Part shown: positions 43,453-52,547 of the stretch, one piece after another
How the letters are laid out: the number at the start of each line of letters is the position of its first letter
Position numbering within the stretch: the stretch's first letter is position 1
Assembly: GCF_000284515.1 (NCBI RefSeq)
Contig: NC_017668.1
Location: 1,612,001-1,676,000 of the forward strand
Reading direction: 5' to 3'
Origin: Halobacillus halophilus DSM 2266
GTDB lineage: Bacteria; Bacillota; Bacilli; Bacillales; Halobacillaceae
Length of the DNA: 64,000 nt
The notes under the pieces: generated by a model
Seen by the model: the letters and a program-made list of their open reading frames with translations, nothing else
Told to the model about the DNA's origin: nothing
Database searches by the model: none
Program-made: the position numbers and the translations under genes

Positions 43453-44595
43453 ATGAAGATTGGGATTCCAAGAGAAATAAAGAATCATGAAAATCGGGTG
43501 GCCATCACCCCTGCTGGGGCTGCGAATCTTATAAAGGAAGGCCACGAAGTTGTGTTGGAGAAAGGGGCTGGGGAAGGCTCAGGTTTTACGGATCATGATT
43601 ATGCTCAGGTGGGTGTAACGATCGTGGATACAGCGGCTGAAGCCTGGGAAACTCAGATGGTGATGAAGGTAAAAGAACCAATCGCAGAAGAGTATCACTA
43701 CTTTTATAAAGGGTTGATTCTATTTACCTTTCTTCATCTGGCCGCGGATGAGAAGCTTACTAGAGCCCTGAGCGAGAAAAAGGTCGTAGCGATCGCTTAT
43801 GAGACGGTGCAATTAACCGACGGCACGCTGCCACTTTTGACTCCCATGAGTGAAGTGGCTGGACGCATGGCCGCACAAAAAGGCGCTCAATACTTAGAAA
43901 AGCCAAGCAGTGGGAAAGGCATTTTGCTTGGTGGTGTTCCCGGTGTAAAAAGAGGTAAGGTGACGATTATTGGCGGAGGAGTCGTAGGCACAAATGCAGC
44001 GAAAATTGCCGTCGGCTTCGGGGCCGATGTTACGATGATAGACTTAAATCCCGAACGGATCCGTCAGCTCGATGATCTGTTTGGTTCTTCGATCAATACA
44101 TTAATGTCCAATCCATTAAACATAGGGGAAGCGGTTCGGGAAGCCGATCTGGTCATAGGAGCGGTCTTGCTTCCAGGAGCAAAGGCCCCGCGCCTTGTTA
44201 CAGAAGAGATGGTTCAAGCTATGAGGCAGGGGTCCGTAATTATTGATGTAGCTGTGGATCAGGGAGGTATCGTCGAGACGGTGGATCACGTAACCACGCA
44301 TGACGATCCGATTTATATAAAGTATGGAGTGGTGCACTACGCGGTAGGAAATATGCCGGGGGCTGTTCCCCGGACTTCAACAATGGCGCTGACGAATGTG
44401 ACGATTCCTTACGCTATCCAGATCGCCAATAAGGGCCATGAGCGAGCGTGTCTTGAAAATGAAGCGTTGTTAAAAGGGCTGAATGTGGTGAATGGCTATG
44501 TAACGTATAAAGAAGTGGCTGAAGTCCACGAGCTGAGCTTTATGGATGGAGCGAATGCGTTGCGGACTAAGAGGTACGCAGAGAAGTTTGTTTAA
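43453..44595 (+). CDS. ald: Alanine dehydrogenase
   Basis: 380 residues. [20 protein letters not shown] and [16 protein letters not shown] at the N-terminus, [14 protein letters not shown], the NAD site [19 protein letters not shown] and the C-terminal [17 protein letters not shown] are all canonical. Oxidatively deaminates L-alanine to pyruvate and ammonia, regenerating the amino acceptor for the aminotransferase just upstream, 21 bases away, so the two genes act as a pair. Confidence 0.94.
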   Translation: MKIGIPREIKNHENRVAITPAGAANLIKEGHEVVLEKGAGEGSGFTDHDYAQVGVTIVDTAAEAWETQMVMKVKEPIAEEYHYFYKGLILFTFLHLAADEKLTRALSEKKVVAIAYETVQLTDGTLPLLTPMSEVAGRMAAQKGAQYLEKPSSGKGILLGGVPGVKRGKVTIIGGGVVGTNAAKIAVGFGADVTMIDLNPERIRQLDDLFGSSINTLMSNPLNIGEAVREADLVIGAVLLPGAKAPRLVTEEMVQAMRQGSVIIDVAVDQGGIVETVDHVTTHDDPIYIKYGVVHYAVGNMPGAVPRTSTMALTNVTIPYAIQIANKGHERACLENEALLKGLNVVNGYVTYKEVAEVHELSFMDGANALRTKRYAEKFV

Positions 44596-44682
44596 CCCAT
44601 TGTAAATCACTGGCGGATCTATTCAACATAGTGGAATGGAGAAGTACGTTTGAAGGAAAGCTGTCTTAAAATATACGAATTT

Positions 44683-44718
44683 AAAAAAGCTCAGAGTAAA
44701 TTTACTCTGAGCTTTTTT
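44683..44718. terminator. Perfect 18-bp palindromic terminator
   Basis: AAAAAAGCTCAGAGTAAA joined directly to its complement; ends in six T on both strands. Confidence 0.9.
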
Positions 44719-44723
44719 ACGTA

Positions 44724-45350
44724 AGACTCTGTTAAAATTCCGTGTTGATATTAAGGTAAAGCTCCCTTTTCTGTAAGACTCAGTTTCGAGATAACTCGGG
44801 TCCGTTGCCAAGAAAGGATGAGGGCGGCTACAGAAACAACTCGCTTTCCTGCGGGGGAACTGGCAAGCCTCCTCAGTCGTTAACACTCCTTGTGGGGTCT
44901 CGCCTAGCTCCTTCTCCCGCGGGAGTCTCGTAGTTTCCTCCGCCACCCCGGCCATTTCATGTGAACGGACCCCTGCTAATAGGAAAAACGGGAAACCTGA
45001 AATCGTCCTAAATGCTTCTATAGCGGCGTTTATCCCCCTGGACAGACTCGGAATTAACGTTGATCACAGGTTATTTTTCCTCATATGGAGGTATATACGT
45101 AGAGGATTTTGAGCGCTTAATAATCGCAAAGGGGCGGAAGGGAACGGTGAAGACTCCTGCGGGATGCACATGATCGGTGAGATCCCGGAAGGCGAAGCCT
45201 GAGGAAGCTCACCACATGCCCGCGGAAAGCGAGCCGTTCCCTGGAGACCCTTTCTCTACAAAATATCTCGAAACTGAGTCTTACAGATAACGGCCCTATT
45301 GTGTAATAAGCCTCTTATGAAAAATTAACAATAAACTTTAACAGAACCTT
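44724..45350. repeat. IR-bounded ORF-less element (best complete copy)
   Basis: Left: CTCTGTTAAAATTCCG, AAAGCTCCC, CTGTAAGACTCAGTTTCGAG. Right: TATCTCGAAACTGAGTCTTA, CCTATTGTGTAATAAG, TTAACAGAACC. The long outer arms are imperfect complements over 70-80 bases, ending in TCTGTTAAA. Interior: two GC-rich structured blocks (GCTTTCCTGCGGGGGAACTG and GAAGACTCCTGCGGGATGCA). About 620 bases, without coding sequence, like a large MITE. Confidence 0.8.
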
Positions 45351-45358
45351 ATGTTCAG

Positions 45359-45450
45359 ATATTCAAACAATTATTTGAATGAAAAGGTTGACTCTTTTGA
45401 TGTATGGAGCATACACTATAAACAAACATTCAAACAATTATTAGAATGAA
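45359..45450 (+). promoter_or_regulatory. cad promoter with two CadC operator-like palindromes
   Basis: Operator 1, ATTCAAACAATTATTTGAAT at 45361-45380; operator 2, ATTCAAACAATTATTAGAAT at 45428-45447. Between them TTGACT (45388) and TACACT (45412) form a promoter with 18-base spacing. The palindromes match the known CadC operator type. Two copies bracketing one promoter imply tight repression. Confidence 0.85.
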
Positions 45451-45460
45451 GGTGGAAGTT

Positions 45461-45832
45461 GTGAGTGAAAAAATAGTGAAAAAAGTTGAAAAAGATACAT
45501 GCGATACGTTTTGTTACGATGAAGAGCTCGTAGAACGCGTCCAGCCTAAAATGGATGATGTACTGGGAGTCGAACTTATATTCAAAGCTTTATCCGATTC
45601 AACCCGGTTAAAGATTGCTTACGCGTTAACGCTAGAAGAAGAATTGTGTGTCTGCGATGTTGCCAATATTATACGTTCAACAAACGCTACCGCCTCGCAC
45701 CATTTACGCTTACTACGAAACATGGGGTTAGCGAAATATCGAAAAGAAGGAAAGCTGGTCTTTTATTCATTAGCAGATGAACATGTGCATCAGCTGGTAA
45801 ACATTGCGATGACACATGCCCATGAAAAATAA
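45461..45832 (+). CDS. cadC: CadC, ArsR-family metal-responsive repressor
   Basis: 123 residues, matching S. aureus CadC in length. The N-terminal Cys pair (DTCDTFCYDEE) and ELCVCD in the DNA-binding helix form the Cd/Pb/Zn(II) site; SHHLRLLRNMGLAKYRKEG is the winged helix and DEHVHQLVNIAMTHAH the second metal site. Represses its operon until metal binds. The GTG start follows GAAGGTGG; an upstream ATG in frame lacks a site. Confidence 0.92.
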   Translation: MSEKIVKKVEKDTCDTFCYDEELVERVQPKMDDVLGVELIFKALSDSTRLKIAYALTLEEELCVCDVANIIRSTNATASHHLRLLRNMGLAKYRKEGKLVFYSLADEHVHQLVNIAMTHAHEK

Positions 45833-45868
45833 AGAAAGTAAAGGATGAAGAAGAATGGAGGCAGCTAT

Positions 45869-48514
45869 ATGAGTCAGATAGAAAAACAGCAAGAAAGCAG
45901 CTGCTGTTCAAACGAGAGCACTTCGCCTGTAAACGGGGAAAGCGGAACAGTTGTTAAAGAAACGGAACCAACATCGTGCTGCAGTAGAGAAAGTGATAAA
46001 TCAGTTCAATCAACTGAAAGTGCAACGTGCTGTAGTAAAGAAGGTGATGAAGCTGTTCAATTAAAGGAACCAACATCGTGCTGCAGTAAAGAAAATGGAG
46101 CAGCTATTGAAGAAGCAGCATCTGAAACGTCCAGCTGCTGCAGCAATAGTACCTCTAATGACGAGAGCCAGGAAACACATACAGGAAAGTCATCCCTTTC
46201 GCGTTCCTCCGGAATAACCGTTTTTAACGTCTCTGGGATGGACTGTCCTTCCTGCGCCGCCACCATTGAAAAAAGTCTGGGGCAGCAGGATGGTTTTCAA
46301 ACCGTGGAAGTTCATTATGGAACTGGGAAGCTGAAGGTGGAGGCAAGAGACGAGGAAGCCTTACAGGAAGTTCCCATCCTTGTACGGAAACTAGGCTTCG
46401 AAGCTGAAAGGGTCCAGGATAAAAAGAATACTCAAACCTATCTTATTGAAGGAATGGATTGTGGTTCCTGCGCAAAAACCATTGAAAAACATCTGGGCAG
46501 TCAGTCGCGGGTGAATGAAGTAAGTGTAAACTTTTCTACGGGTAAGATGCAGATTGATCATAATACTTCATCAGAAGAAATCATTCAGGAAGTAGGGAAA
46601 TCAGGTTTTACAGCTTCTCTGGAAACCTCAAGAAAAACAGAAGATAATGAAACAAAGAAGAAACCCAAGGATATAAGAACCACCGTTTCCGGGGTTTTAC
46701 TGGCTTTAGGTTTTATAAGTTCCTTTACGAATCTTCCTGCTTTGCTGATCACACTGCTCTATGCAGGTTCCATTGTAATCGGAGGCTACAAGCCGGCTCG
46801 AAGTGCGTTTTATTCCATAAAAAGCCGGTCATTGGATATGAACGTTCTAATGGCATCTGCCGCTATAGGTGCTGCCCTTATTGGTGAATGGTTTGAAGGT
46901 GCGATGGTTGTCTGGCTGTTTGCGCTTGGGAACACGCTCCAAAACAGATCCATTGAGCGAACGAGGGATTCTATACGAAGTCTCATTAATCTTGCTCCAT
47001 CTGAAGCTACTGTAAAGGTAGGAAACGAGTGGGTAAGGAAACCAGTTGAGAGTATTTCCATTCAGGACAGAATTCTCGTTAAACCAGGAGAGAAATTGCC
47101 TCTCGATGGGGAAGTCGTTGCAGGTTCATCAAGCATCAATCAGGCCCCGATTACGGGAGAGTCTCTTCCTGTGGATAAACATGAGGGCGATACCGTTTTT
47201 GCGGGAACGATTAATGAGCACGGCTCTCTTGAGATCCGCGTAACCAAACTGGTAGAAGATACAACGATTGCAGGGATTATTCATCTCGTAGAAGAGGCTC
47301 AGGAGAAAAAAGCTCCAACTCAAGCCTTCGTGGATCGTTTCGCCAGAGTGTACACGCCGATTGTTTTCAGTCTGGCGCTGCTTGTGATGGTGCTTCCGCC
47401 TCTTGCCGGCTTCGGAAGCTTTGGCGAATGGGTATATAAAGGTCTTGCTCTGCTGGTAGTTGCGTGTCCATGTGCTCTCGTCATATCTACTCCCGTCGCG
47501 ATTGTTTCAGCGATTGGAAATGCAGCCAAGAACGGAGTGTTAATTAAGGGAGGAACCTTCCTTGAGAAAGCAGGAGCTGTTCAGGCGATAGCTTTTGATA
47601 AAACCGGAACATTAACAGAAGGAAAACCGAGAGTTTCTCAAGTATTTGCATTGAACGATCAGACTGACGAGCTCCTCCGTATGGCTCATACCATCGAAAC
47701 TCACTCGACTCATCCTATTGCTAAAGCGATTACGGCTTATGCAGAAGAAAGAGAAATCAGTGTAAAAGACGGCTTGAATTACCAGGCGATTGCAGGAAAA
47801 GGCGCGAAAGCCACTATTGATGGCGTCGACTACTTTGCCGGAAACCCCAAACTTTTCGAAGAGATGGAGATTCCACTGGATAAAATTCGTGATCATATTC
47901 ATTCCATTCAGCATGAGGGCGGATCGATCGTCATCGTAGGTACTCGCACAGAGATTATTGGTGTGATAGGCGTAGCGGACACAATTCGAGAGATCACGCT
48001 CGACTCTATTCAGAAACTGAAAAGCACAGGGCTGAAAGAAATGGTTATGCTGACAGGGGATAATGAAGGAACAGCTAAAAAGGTTGCCGATTCAGCAGGG
48101 GTAGACCGCTACTTTTCAGACTTGATGCCCGAAGAAAAAGTAACGGCTGTTAAAAAGCTGCAGGCAGAAGGAAAAAGTGTAGCGATGGTTGGAGATGGAA
48201 TTAACGATGCACCGGCGCTTGCCACAGCTGATCTCGGCATTGCCATGGGCGGTGCAGGGACAGATACAGCTATGGAAACGGCCGATATTGTTTTAATGGC
48301 TGATAATTTAGAAAAACTGCCCTATACCATCAAGTTAAGCCGGCGTTCCTTAAAGATTATTAAACAGAATGTGTGGTTCTCTTTAATTACGAAATTTGCA
48401 GCACTGCTGTTAATCTTCCCGGGCTTCTTGACCTTATGGATGGCGGTTTTAAGTGATACAGGAGCGGCTCTGGTGGTTATTTTAAACAGCATGAGATTAT
48501 TAAGACAGAAATAG
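45869..48514 (+). CDS. cadA: CadA, Cd/Zn/Pb-exporting P1B-type ATPase with long Cys-pair N-terminus
   Basis: 881 residues. Residues 1-~100 hold five CC pairs (SSCCSNES, TSCCSRES, ATCCSKEG, TSCCSKEN, SSCCSNST) about 20 residues apart. Two HMA domains follow (GMDCPSCAATIEK, GMDCGSCAKTIEK). The pump core has the CPC motif in VACPCALV, the phosphorylation site DKTGTLT, ATP-binding HP in HSTHPIAKAI and GDGINDAPALA. ATG after GGAGGCAG. The Cys-rich extension is much longer than in typical CadA (about 730-800 residues). Confidence 0.93.
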   Translation: MSQIEKQQESSCCSNESTSPVNGESGTVVKETEPTSCCSRESDKSVQSTESATCCSKEGDEAVQLKEPTSCCSKENGAAIEEAASETSSCCSNSTSNDESQETHTGKSSLSRSSGITVFNVSGMDCPSCAATIEKSLGQQDGFQTVEVHYGTGKLKVEARDEEALQEVPILVRKLGFEAERVQDKKNTQTYLIEGMDCGSCAKTIEKHLGSQSRVNEVSVNFSTGKMQIDHNTSSEEIIQEVGKSGFTASLETSRKTEDNETKKKPKDIRTTVSGVLLALGFISSFTNLPALLITLLYAGSIVIGGYKPARSAFYSIKSRSLDMNVLMASAAIGAALIGEWFEGAMVVWLFALGNTLQNRSIERTRDSIRSLINLAPSEATVKVGNEWVRKPVESISIQDRILVKPGEKLPLDGEVVAGSSSINQAPITGESLPVDKHEGDTVFAGTINEHGSLEIRVTKLVEDTTIAGIIHLVEEAQEKKAPTQAFVDRFARVYTPIVFSLALLVMVLPPLAGFGSFGEWVYKGLALLVVACPCALVISTPVAIVSAIGNAAKNGVLIKGGTFLEKAGAVQAIAFDKTGTLTEGKPRVSQVFALNDQTDELLRMAHTIETHSTHPIAKAITAYAEEREISVKDGLNYQAIAGKGAKATIDGVDYFAGNPKLFEEMEIPLDKIRDHIHSIQHEGGSIVIVGTRTEIIGVIGVADTIREITLDSIQKLKSTGLKEMVMLTGDNEGTAKKVADSAGVDRYFSDLMPEEKVTAVKKLQAEGKSVAMVGDGINDAPALATADLGIAMGGAGTDTAMETADIVLMADNLEKLPYTIKLSRRSLKIIKQNVWFSLITKFAALLLIFPGFLTLWMAVLSDTGAALVVILNSMRLLRQK

Positions 48515-48538
48515 AGAGGGAAGCCTCTCTATTTTTTT
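48512..48538 (+). terminator. cadA terminator, 5' half before an ISL3 insertion
   Basis: AGAGAGG and CCTCTCT arms followed by ATTTTTTT, which is also the duplicated target of the IS. Confidence 0.85.
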
Positions 48539-49914
48539 GGCTCTAGAATATTTGTTGGGGTAGATAAAAAATTTGGTATAAAAAAACACGCAAGCTCCAA
48601 TCTTTACTACACTTGAATTGTCGAGAAACAAGCAGTAAAGGAGTTGCGTGTACGTGTATTCTAACATGCCCATACCAGGACTACAAAAGGCGATAATAAA
48701 GAAAAGTGAAGAAGTAGAAGGGGGATTTCATCTTCATGTGGAATTGCCGAGAAAGAATCACAGGTGTAAGGATTGCGGAGAATGGACCGATCGCATCCAC
48801 GACTACAGAATACAGAAAATCCAACACCTTAAAATCTTTGAACGTACCACCTCCCTCTTCTACCGAAAACGTCGTTACCGTTGTAGGTGCGGGAAACGAT
48901 TTTTTGAAGATAACGACCTGGTTGAGCGGTATCAGCGTCACTCGAAGGAGTGGAACCAGGCCTTAGGCCTTCGAGTCATTCAGGGAAAGAACTTCAAAGA
49001 TACAGCTGACTTATTTCGTACTTCTCCAACCACAGTTATGCGCCGCTTTGATGAGTTGGCCATGCCTATGTTGGAGAAGGTGGAAACCCTTCCGCCTGTG
49101 ATTGCGATTGATGAATACAAAGGAGATACGAGTGCAGGAAAGTACCAAGTCGTCATTGCCGACGGAGACACCGGTCAACTCTTGGATATTCTTCCGGATC
49201 GTTCCGTGGATACCGTGCGAGATTATCTTCGCGAGAAGGGATCGGAGGTCGAGATGGTGATTATGGATATGAGTCACGCCTTCAAATCGGCCGTCCAAAA
49301 AGCCTTGGGCAGCCCTATCATTGTGGCTGATCGTTTTCACTTCTGTCGCTACATCTACTGGGCTCTCGAACGAGTGAGAAGGCGTGTTCAGAAAGAATTT
49401 CATCATTACGATAGGAAGCAGTGTAAGCGAAAAAAGCATGTCTTTTATAAGCGTGAAGAGAACTTAACGGAAAGGCAACGCTGGCATCTAGAACGCTACC
49501 TAAGCATGTCGGAAGACATGCGTACCTCCTATGAATTGAAGGAATCTTTTAGAGAATGGTTTGAGAGAGCGAAGAACATTGGAGTTGAACAACCGTCTCA
49601 GGTTAAGAAAGAGTTACATAACTTCTATAAGCAGGTAGAAAAAGCAGGTGTATGGGAGTTTATGCAGGGGATTAATACTTTGAAGAATTGGCAGAAAGAA
49701 ATCTTGAATAGCTTTACTTTCAATTATAGCAATGGATTCGTGGAGGGACTAAACAATCAGACGAAGGTTATTAAACGAAATGCCTTTGGTTTCAGGAGAT
49801 ATGATCGTCTTCGATTGAAGGTCCTCCTTCATCATCAATACAAACATATAAGAAATTTTCAAGTTGGTTAAGGGGCAGGAGCTTGCCTCCTACCCCAACA
49901 ATTGACTTAGAACC
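48539..49914 (+). mobile_element. ISL3-family element, 1376 bp, complete
   Basis: Inverted ends GGCTCTAGAATATTTGTTGG and GGTTCTAAGTCAATTGTTGG, both continuing GGTAG. Flanked by the 8-bp direct repeat ATTTTTTT (48531-48538 and 49915-49922). Size, single transposase gene and 8-bp duplication all fit ISL3. Confidence 0.93.
48648..49871 (+). CDS. ISL3-family transposase
   Basis: 407 residues. N-terminal zinc finger (HRCKDCG...RYRCRCGKRFFE), HTH with TSPTTVMRRFDEL, and the DDE domain: IAIDEYKGD, VIMDMSHAFKSAV, ADRFHFCRYIYWALERVRR and SNGFVEGLNNQTKVIKRNAF. GTG start after AAAGGAG. Intact, so the element may still be active. Confidence 0.92.
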   Translation: MYVYSNMPIPGLQKAIIKKSEEVEGGFHLHVELPRKNHRCKDCGEWTDRIHDYRIQKIQHLKIFERTTSLFYRKRRYRCRCGKRFFEDNDLVERYQRHSKEWNQALGLRVIQGKNFKDTADLFRTSPTTVMRRFDELAMPMLEKVETLPPVIAIDEYKGDTSAGKYQVVIADGDTGQLLDILPDRSVDTVRDYLREKGSEVEMVIMDMSHAFKSAVQKALGSPIIVADRFHFCRYIYWALERVRRRVQKEFHHYDRKQCKRKKHVFYKREENLTERQRWHLERYLSMSEDMRTSYELKESFREWFERAKNIGVEQPSQVKKELHNFYKQVEKAGVWEFMQGINTLKNWQKEILNSFTFNYSNGFVEGLNNQTKVIKRNAFGFRRYDRLRLKVLLHHQYKHIRNFQVG

Positions 49915-50181
49915 ATTTTTTTGTGAGGAATTTGAAACGGAATTTTCATTCAAACGTATGAAAAGTTGAACCTGATCGGTAACTTAGGAAGGTTATGCGT
50001 TAAGAGTATTCTTACTAAATTGTAGAAGAGAAGTGGAAAAAGAAGAGAAAATAGCCAATATTACTAAACTGAATTTTGGCTTAGTTCTAGCCTGGAAAAC
50101 GTGAACCAACTTAATTATAGAAACGGATACATAAGTATAAGAATGGGCAGGAGTATTAAATAAGGGCAAGGGGGCTGCCAA

Positions 50182-50509
50182 ATGCTGAAAAGAAAGATGT
50201 TCTTCCTTATTGGAACTTTATCTATTATTTTGATGGGTTGTTCCCTGAAAGAAGGAACGTTTATACAAGGGGACATCACAGAAATTAACCATGAAAGTCA
50301 ATGTTGACGCATGGACAACAGTTAGCAATGAAGGATCTGCTAAAGAGTCATATGAATTCGAAAAGAAGCCTGATGTTCAAACTATACGAGTTCCCAATCC
50401 AAATGAATATGAGGAAGGGCAGAAAGTTGAGGTGAAGGTGATCAAAAATTATGAGAAAGATGTCTGGGATATAGATAGATTAAAATTTGAAGTGGAAAAG
50501 ATAAATTAA
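50182..50509 (+). pseudogene. Small lipoprotein gene, frameshifted
   Basis: ATG at 50182 encodes LKRKMFFLIGTLSIILMGCS, a signal peptide with lipobox LMGC, then KEGTFIQGDITEINHESQC and a stop. The +1 frame continues at once with KVNVDAWTTVSNEG, EFEKKPDVQTIRVPNPNEY and VEVKVIKNYEKDVWDID to a natural stop. Joined, it would be a lipoprotein of about 108 residues with a beta-rich domain. A one-base change near 50288-50300 separates the frames. Confidence 0.65.
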
Positions 50510-50515
50510 AATAAG

Positions 50516-50556
50516 AAAAAAAGCCTGCAGAATAAAAGGTTACTCTGCAAGCTTCG
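50516..50556 (-). terminator. Intrinsic terminator (minus strand)
   Basis: AAGCTTGCAGA and TCTGCAGGCTT arms on the minus strand, then TTTTTTTCTTATTTT; serves the YgjP-like gene. Confidence 0.75.
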
Positions 50557-50580
50557 AAGGAAAGGAAATTGTCGTGGTAT

Positions 50581-51165
50581 TTAACACGTTTCTTCATCGA
50601 TTAGTTTCTGGATTTTCTCTTTAATGGATTCTTTAGGCTGTTGAATCAACCGCCAATTCAACACGATCGCGTCCTCGCCTTTTTTCCCTAATCGGGCGGC
50701 ATCTTCTTCAGATGAAATCGTTCTGGAATGAAGATCGGAGAATTTTTTTTCGGATTTTTCCCTTAACCACTCTTTCGCAAGTCCGATCAGTTGTTTACTG
50801 ACCTCGTCCTCTTTTTCATCTTCAGGGTAGGTGAAAAGGAACTTTCCTTTGTTGAAGGAAAAAGCAAACTCATTTCCTTCCTCCAGGATTAATTGATAAG
50901 CGCGTCCTAAATAATTGATTTTCTGTCCGTCTTCCAATGAAAGATGATCGACATGGTACAGGTCGGTATGATGGCTTTCCCATGTTTCTTTCATCCAGGC
51001 GGCTTTCTTTTGAAGAAAAGCCTCGATTAATTCAGGTTTTCTTTTCTCGGGAGCGGTAACTTGAGCTCCATTCAATTCATCCATATAAATTTTTACGTAA
51101 TAAATCGTTGGTTTGGTATGTAAATCATAATGGATCTTTCTATCTTCAATGGTTAACTCCGGCAT
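50581..51165 (-). CDS. YgjP/DUF45-like protein lacking the HExxH metalloprotease motif
   Basis: 194 residues. The N-terminal part fits YgjP-like metallopeptidases: IYMDELNGAQVTAPEKRKPE, FLQKKAAWMKETWESH, INYLGRAYQLI and AKEWLREKSEKKFSDL. The family then normally has LNWRLI...P, followed by HELxHL. Here LNWRLIQQPKESI is present, but the protein ends 14 residues later without HExxH. The following DNA has no continuation in other frames, only a terminator. A short non-catalytic form or an old truncation. Confidence 0.65.
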   Translation of the reverse strand: MPELTIEDRKIHYDLHTKPTIYYVKIYMDELNGAQVTAPEKRKPELIEAFLQKKAAWMKETWESHHTDLYHVDHLSLEDGQKINYLGRAYQLILEEGNEFAFSFNKGKFLFTYPEDEKEDEVSKQLIGLAKEWLREKSEKKFSDLHSRTISSEEDAARLGKKGEDAIVLNWRLIQQPKESIKEKIQKLIDEETC

Positions 51166-51428
51166 AGGGACGCCCCTTTCCTAGTGTTCTCTACTATTTT
51201 AATAGAGTGCGGCAGAAGCGTCAAAAATACTTGTCGATAGAAAACGTGGAGCCTACTTTTTTAACGAAATTAGCAAGAAGTCCCCTTCCTCAAAAATGCG
51301 TTAGCATTTTAGGTGGGGGATGAATTGTTTCTTTTTTTGTTTTTCTTTTGATAATAAAAGACTTTCGAAGAATTTTTTGGTACTATTGAATTACGAACAA
51401 ACATTCTGTTGAGAGGAGGTAATTTGAT

Positions 51429-52547
51429 ATGGTCAAAAAGAACAAAGCTTTCAAATTCAAAACAGAACCAAATTTTGAGCAACTAAACTTAATTAAAAGA
51501 ACCTTCGGTTCTGCCCGCTTTATATTCAACAAAATGCTGGATGACCGCATTTTAGCTTATGAAGATTACAAAAATGACCAAAGCGAACTGAAGAAAATGA
51601 AGTTTCCAACGCCAGCGAAATACAAAAAAGAATATCCTTTTTTGAAAGAAGTGGATAGTCTTGCTTTGGCCAACACTCAAATGAACCTGGATAAAGCTTA
51701 TAAGGCTTTTTTTACTGGTCAAAATAAATTCCCAAAACACAAAAGCCGTAAAGCTCGTAAGAGCTATACGACAAATGTGGTTAACGGAAATATTATGGTC
51801 CAGGATGGCTATATCAAATTACCGAAACTCAAATGGGTGAAGTTGAAACAACATAGACAAATACCTGAAGGAAGCAAGTTGAAATCGGTCACGGTTTCAA
51901 TGTCTGCGACAGGTAAAATTTATGTTTCTATTCTTACTGAATACGAAGTTGAACCTAAAGAGGTTCAACCAGAAAATATTATTGGTCTAGATTATTCTAT
52001 GAAGGAATTGTTTGTAGCAAACGAAGGCACGAGAGCCAAGTACCCTCGTTTCTACCGTCAATCAGAGGATAGACTAGCCAAAGAGCAGCGCGTGTTATCA
52101 CGCAGAAAGAAAGGCTCGAACCGTTGGTTCAAGCAGAAAAATAAAGTAGCGAAGCTACATGAAAAAGTAGCAAACCAACGCAAAGATTTCTGCCACAAGT
52201 GGAGCCGTAATTTAGCTGATAACTTTGATGCCATAGCTATTGAAGACCTTAACATGAAAGATATGTCTAAGGCTCTTAAATTCGGCAAAAGCGTGCACGA
52301 TAACGGATGGGGAATGTTCGCCTCATTTCTTTCTTACAAGCTCGAAGAGCTTGGAAAGAAGCTTGTCAAGGTCGGCAAATGGTTCCCATCCTCTAAAACG
52401 TGCTCCAAATGCGGTGGTATTGATAAACAACTAACAATGAGCATACGAACTTACAAATGCGCTTGTGGCCACGTTCAAGACCGCGATGTGAACGCGGCTA
52501 TTAACATAAAAGTAGAAGGAAAAAGGCTCCTTTCGGAGCATCAGTAA
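51429..52547 (+). CDS. tnpB: RNA-guided endonuclease TnpB
   Basis: 372 residues, only distantly like the copy at 26.5 kb. RuvC residues: Asp in IGLDYSMKEL, Glu in AIAIEDLNMKDM and Asp in QDRDVNAAINI; zinc ribbon CSKCGG...CACGH. FKTEPNFEQLNLI and GSARFIFNKMLDDR are the N-terminal part. GAGAGGAGG lies 9 bases before the ATG. No defects seen. Confidence 0.9.
   Translation: MVKKNKAFKFKTEPNFEQLNLIKRTFGSARFIFNKMLDDRILAYEDYKNDQSELKKMKFPTPAKYKKEYPFLKEVDSLALANTQMNLDKAYKAFFTGQNKFPKHKSRKARKSYTTNVVNGNIMVQDGYIKLPKLKWVKLKQHRQIPEGSKLKSVTVSMSATGKIYVSILTEYEVEPKEVQPENIIGLDYSMKELFVANEGTRAKYPRFYRQSEDRLAKEQRVLSRRKKGSNRWFKQKNKVAKLHEKVANQRKDFCHKWSRNLADNFDAIAIEDLNMKDMSKALKFGKSVHDNGWGMFASFLSYKLEELGKKLVKVGKWFPSSKTCSKCGGIDKQLTMSIRTYKCACGHVQDRDVNAAINIKVEGKRLLSEHQ

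Noticed and set aside
44623-44955. Reading frames inside the inverted-repeat elements (also 36408-36602, 58002-58259, 58334-58603)
   Set aside because: They coincide with conserved structured repeat DNA, have no ribosome sites and differ in frame between copies.
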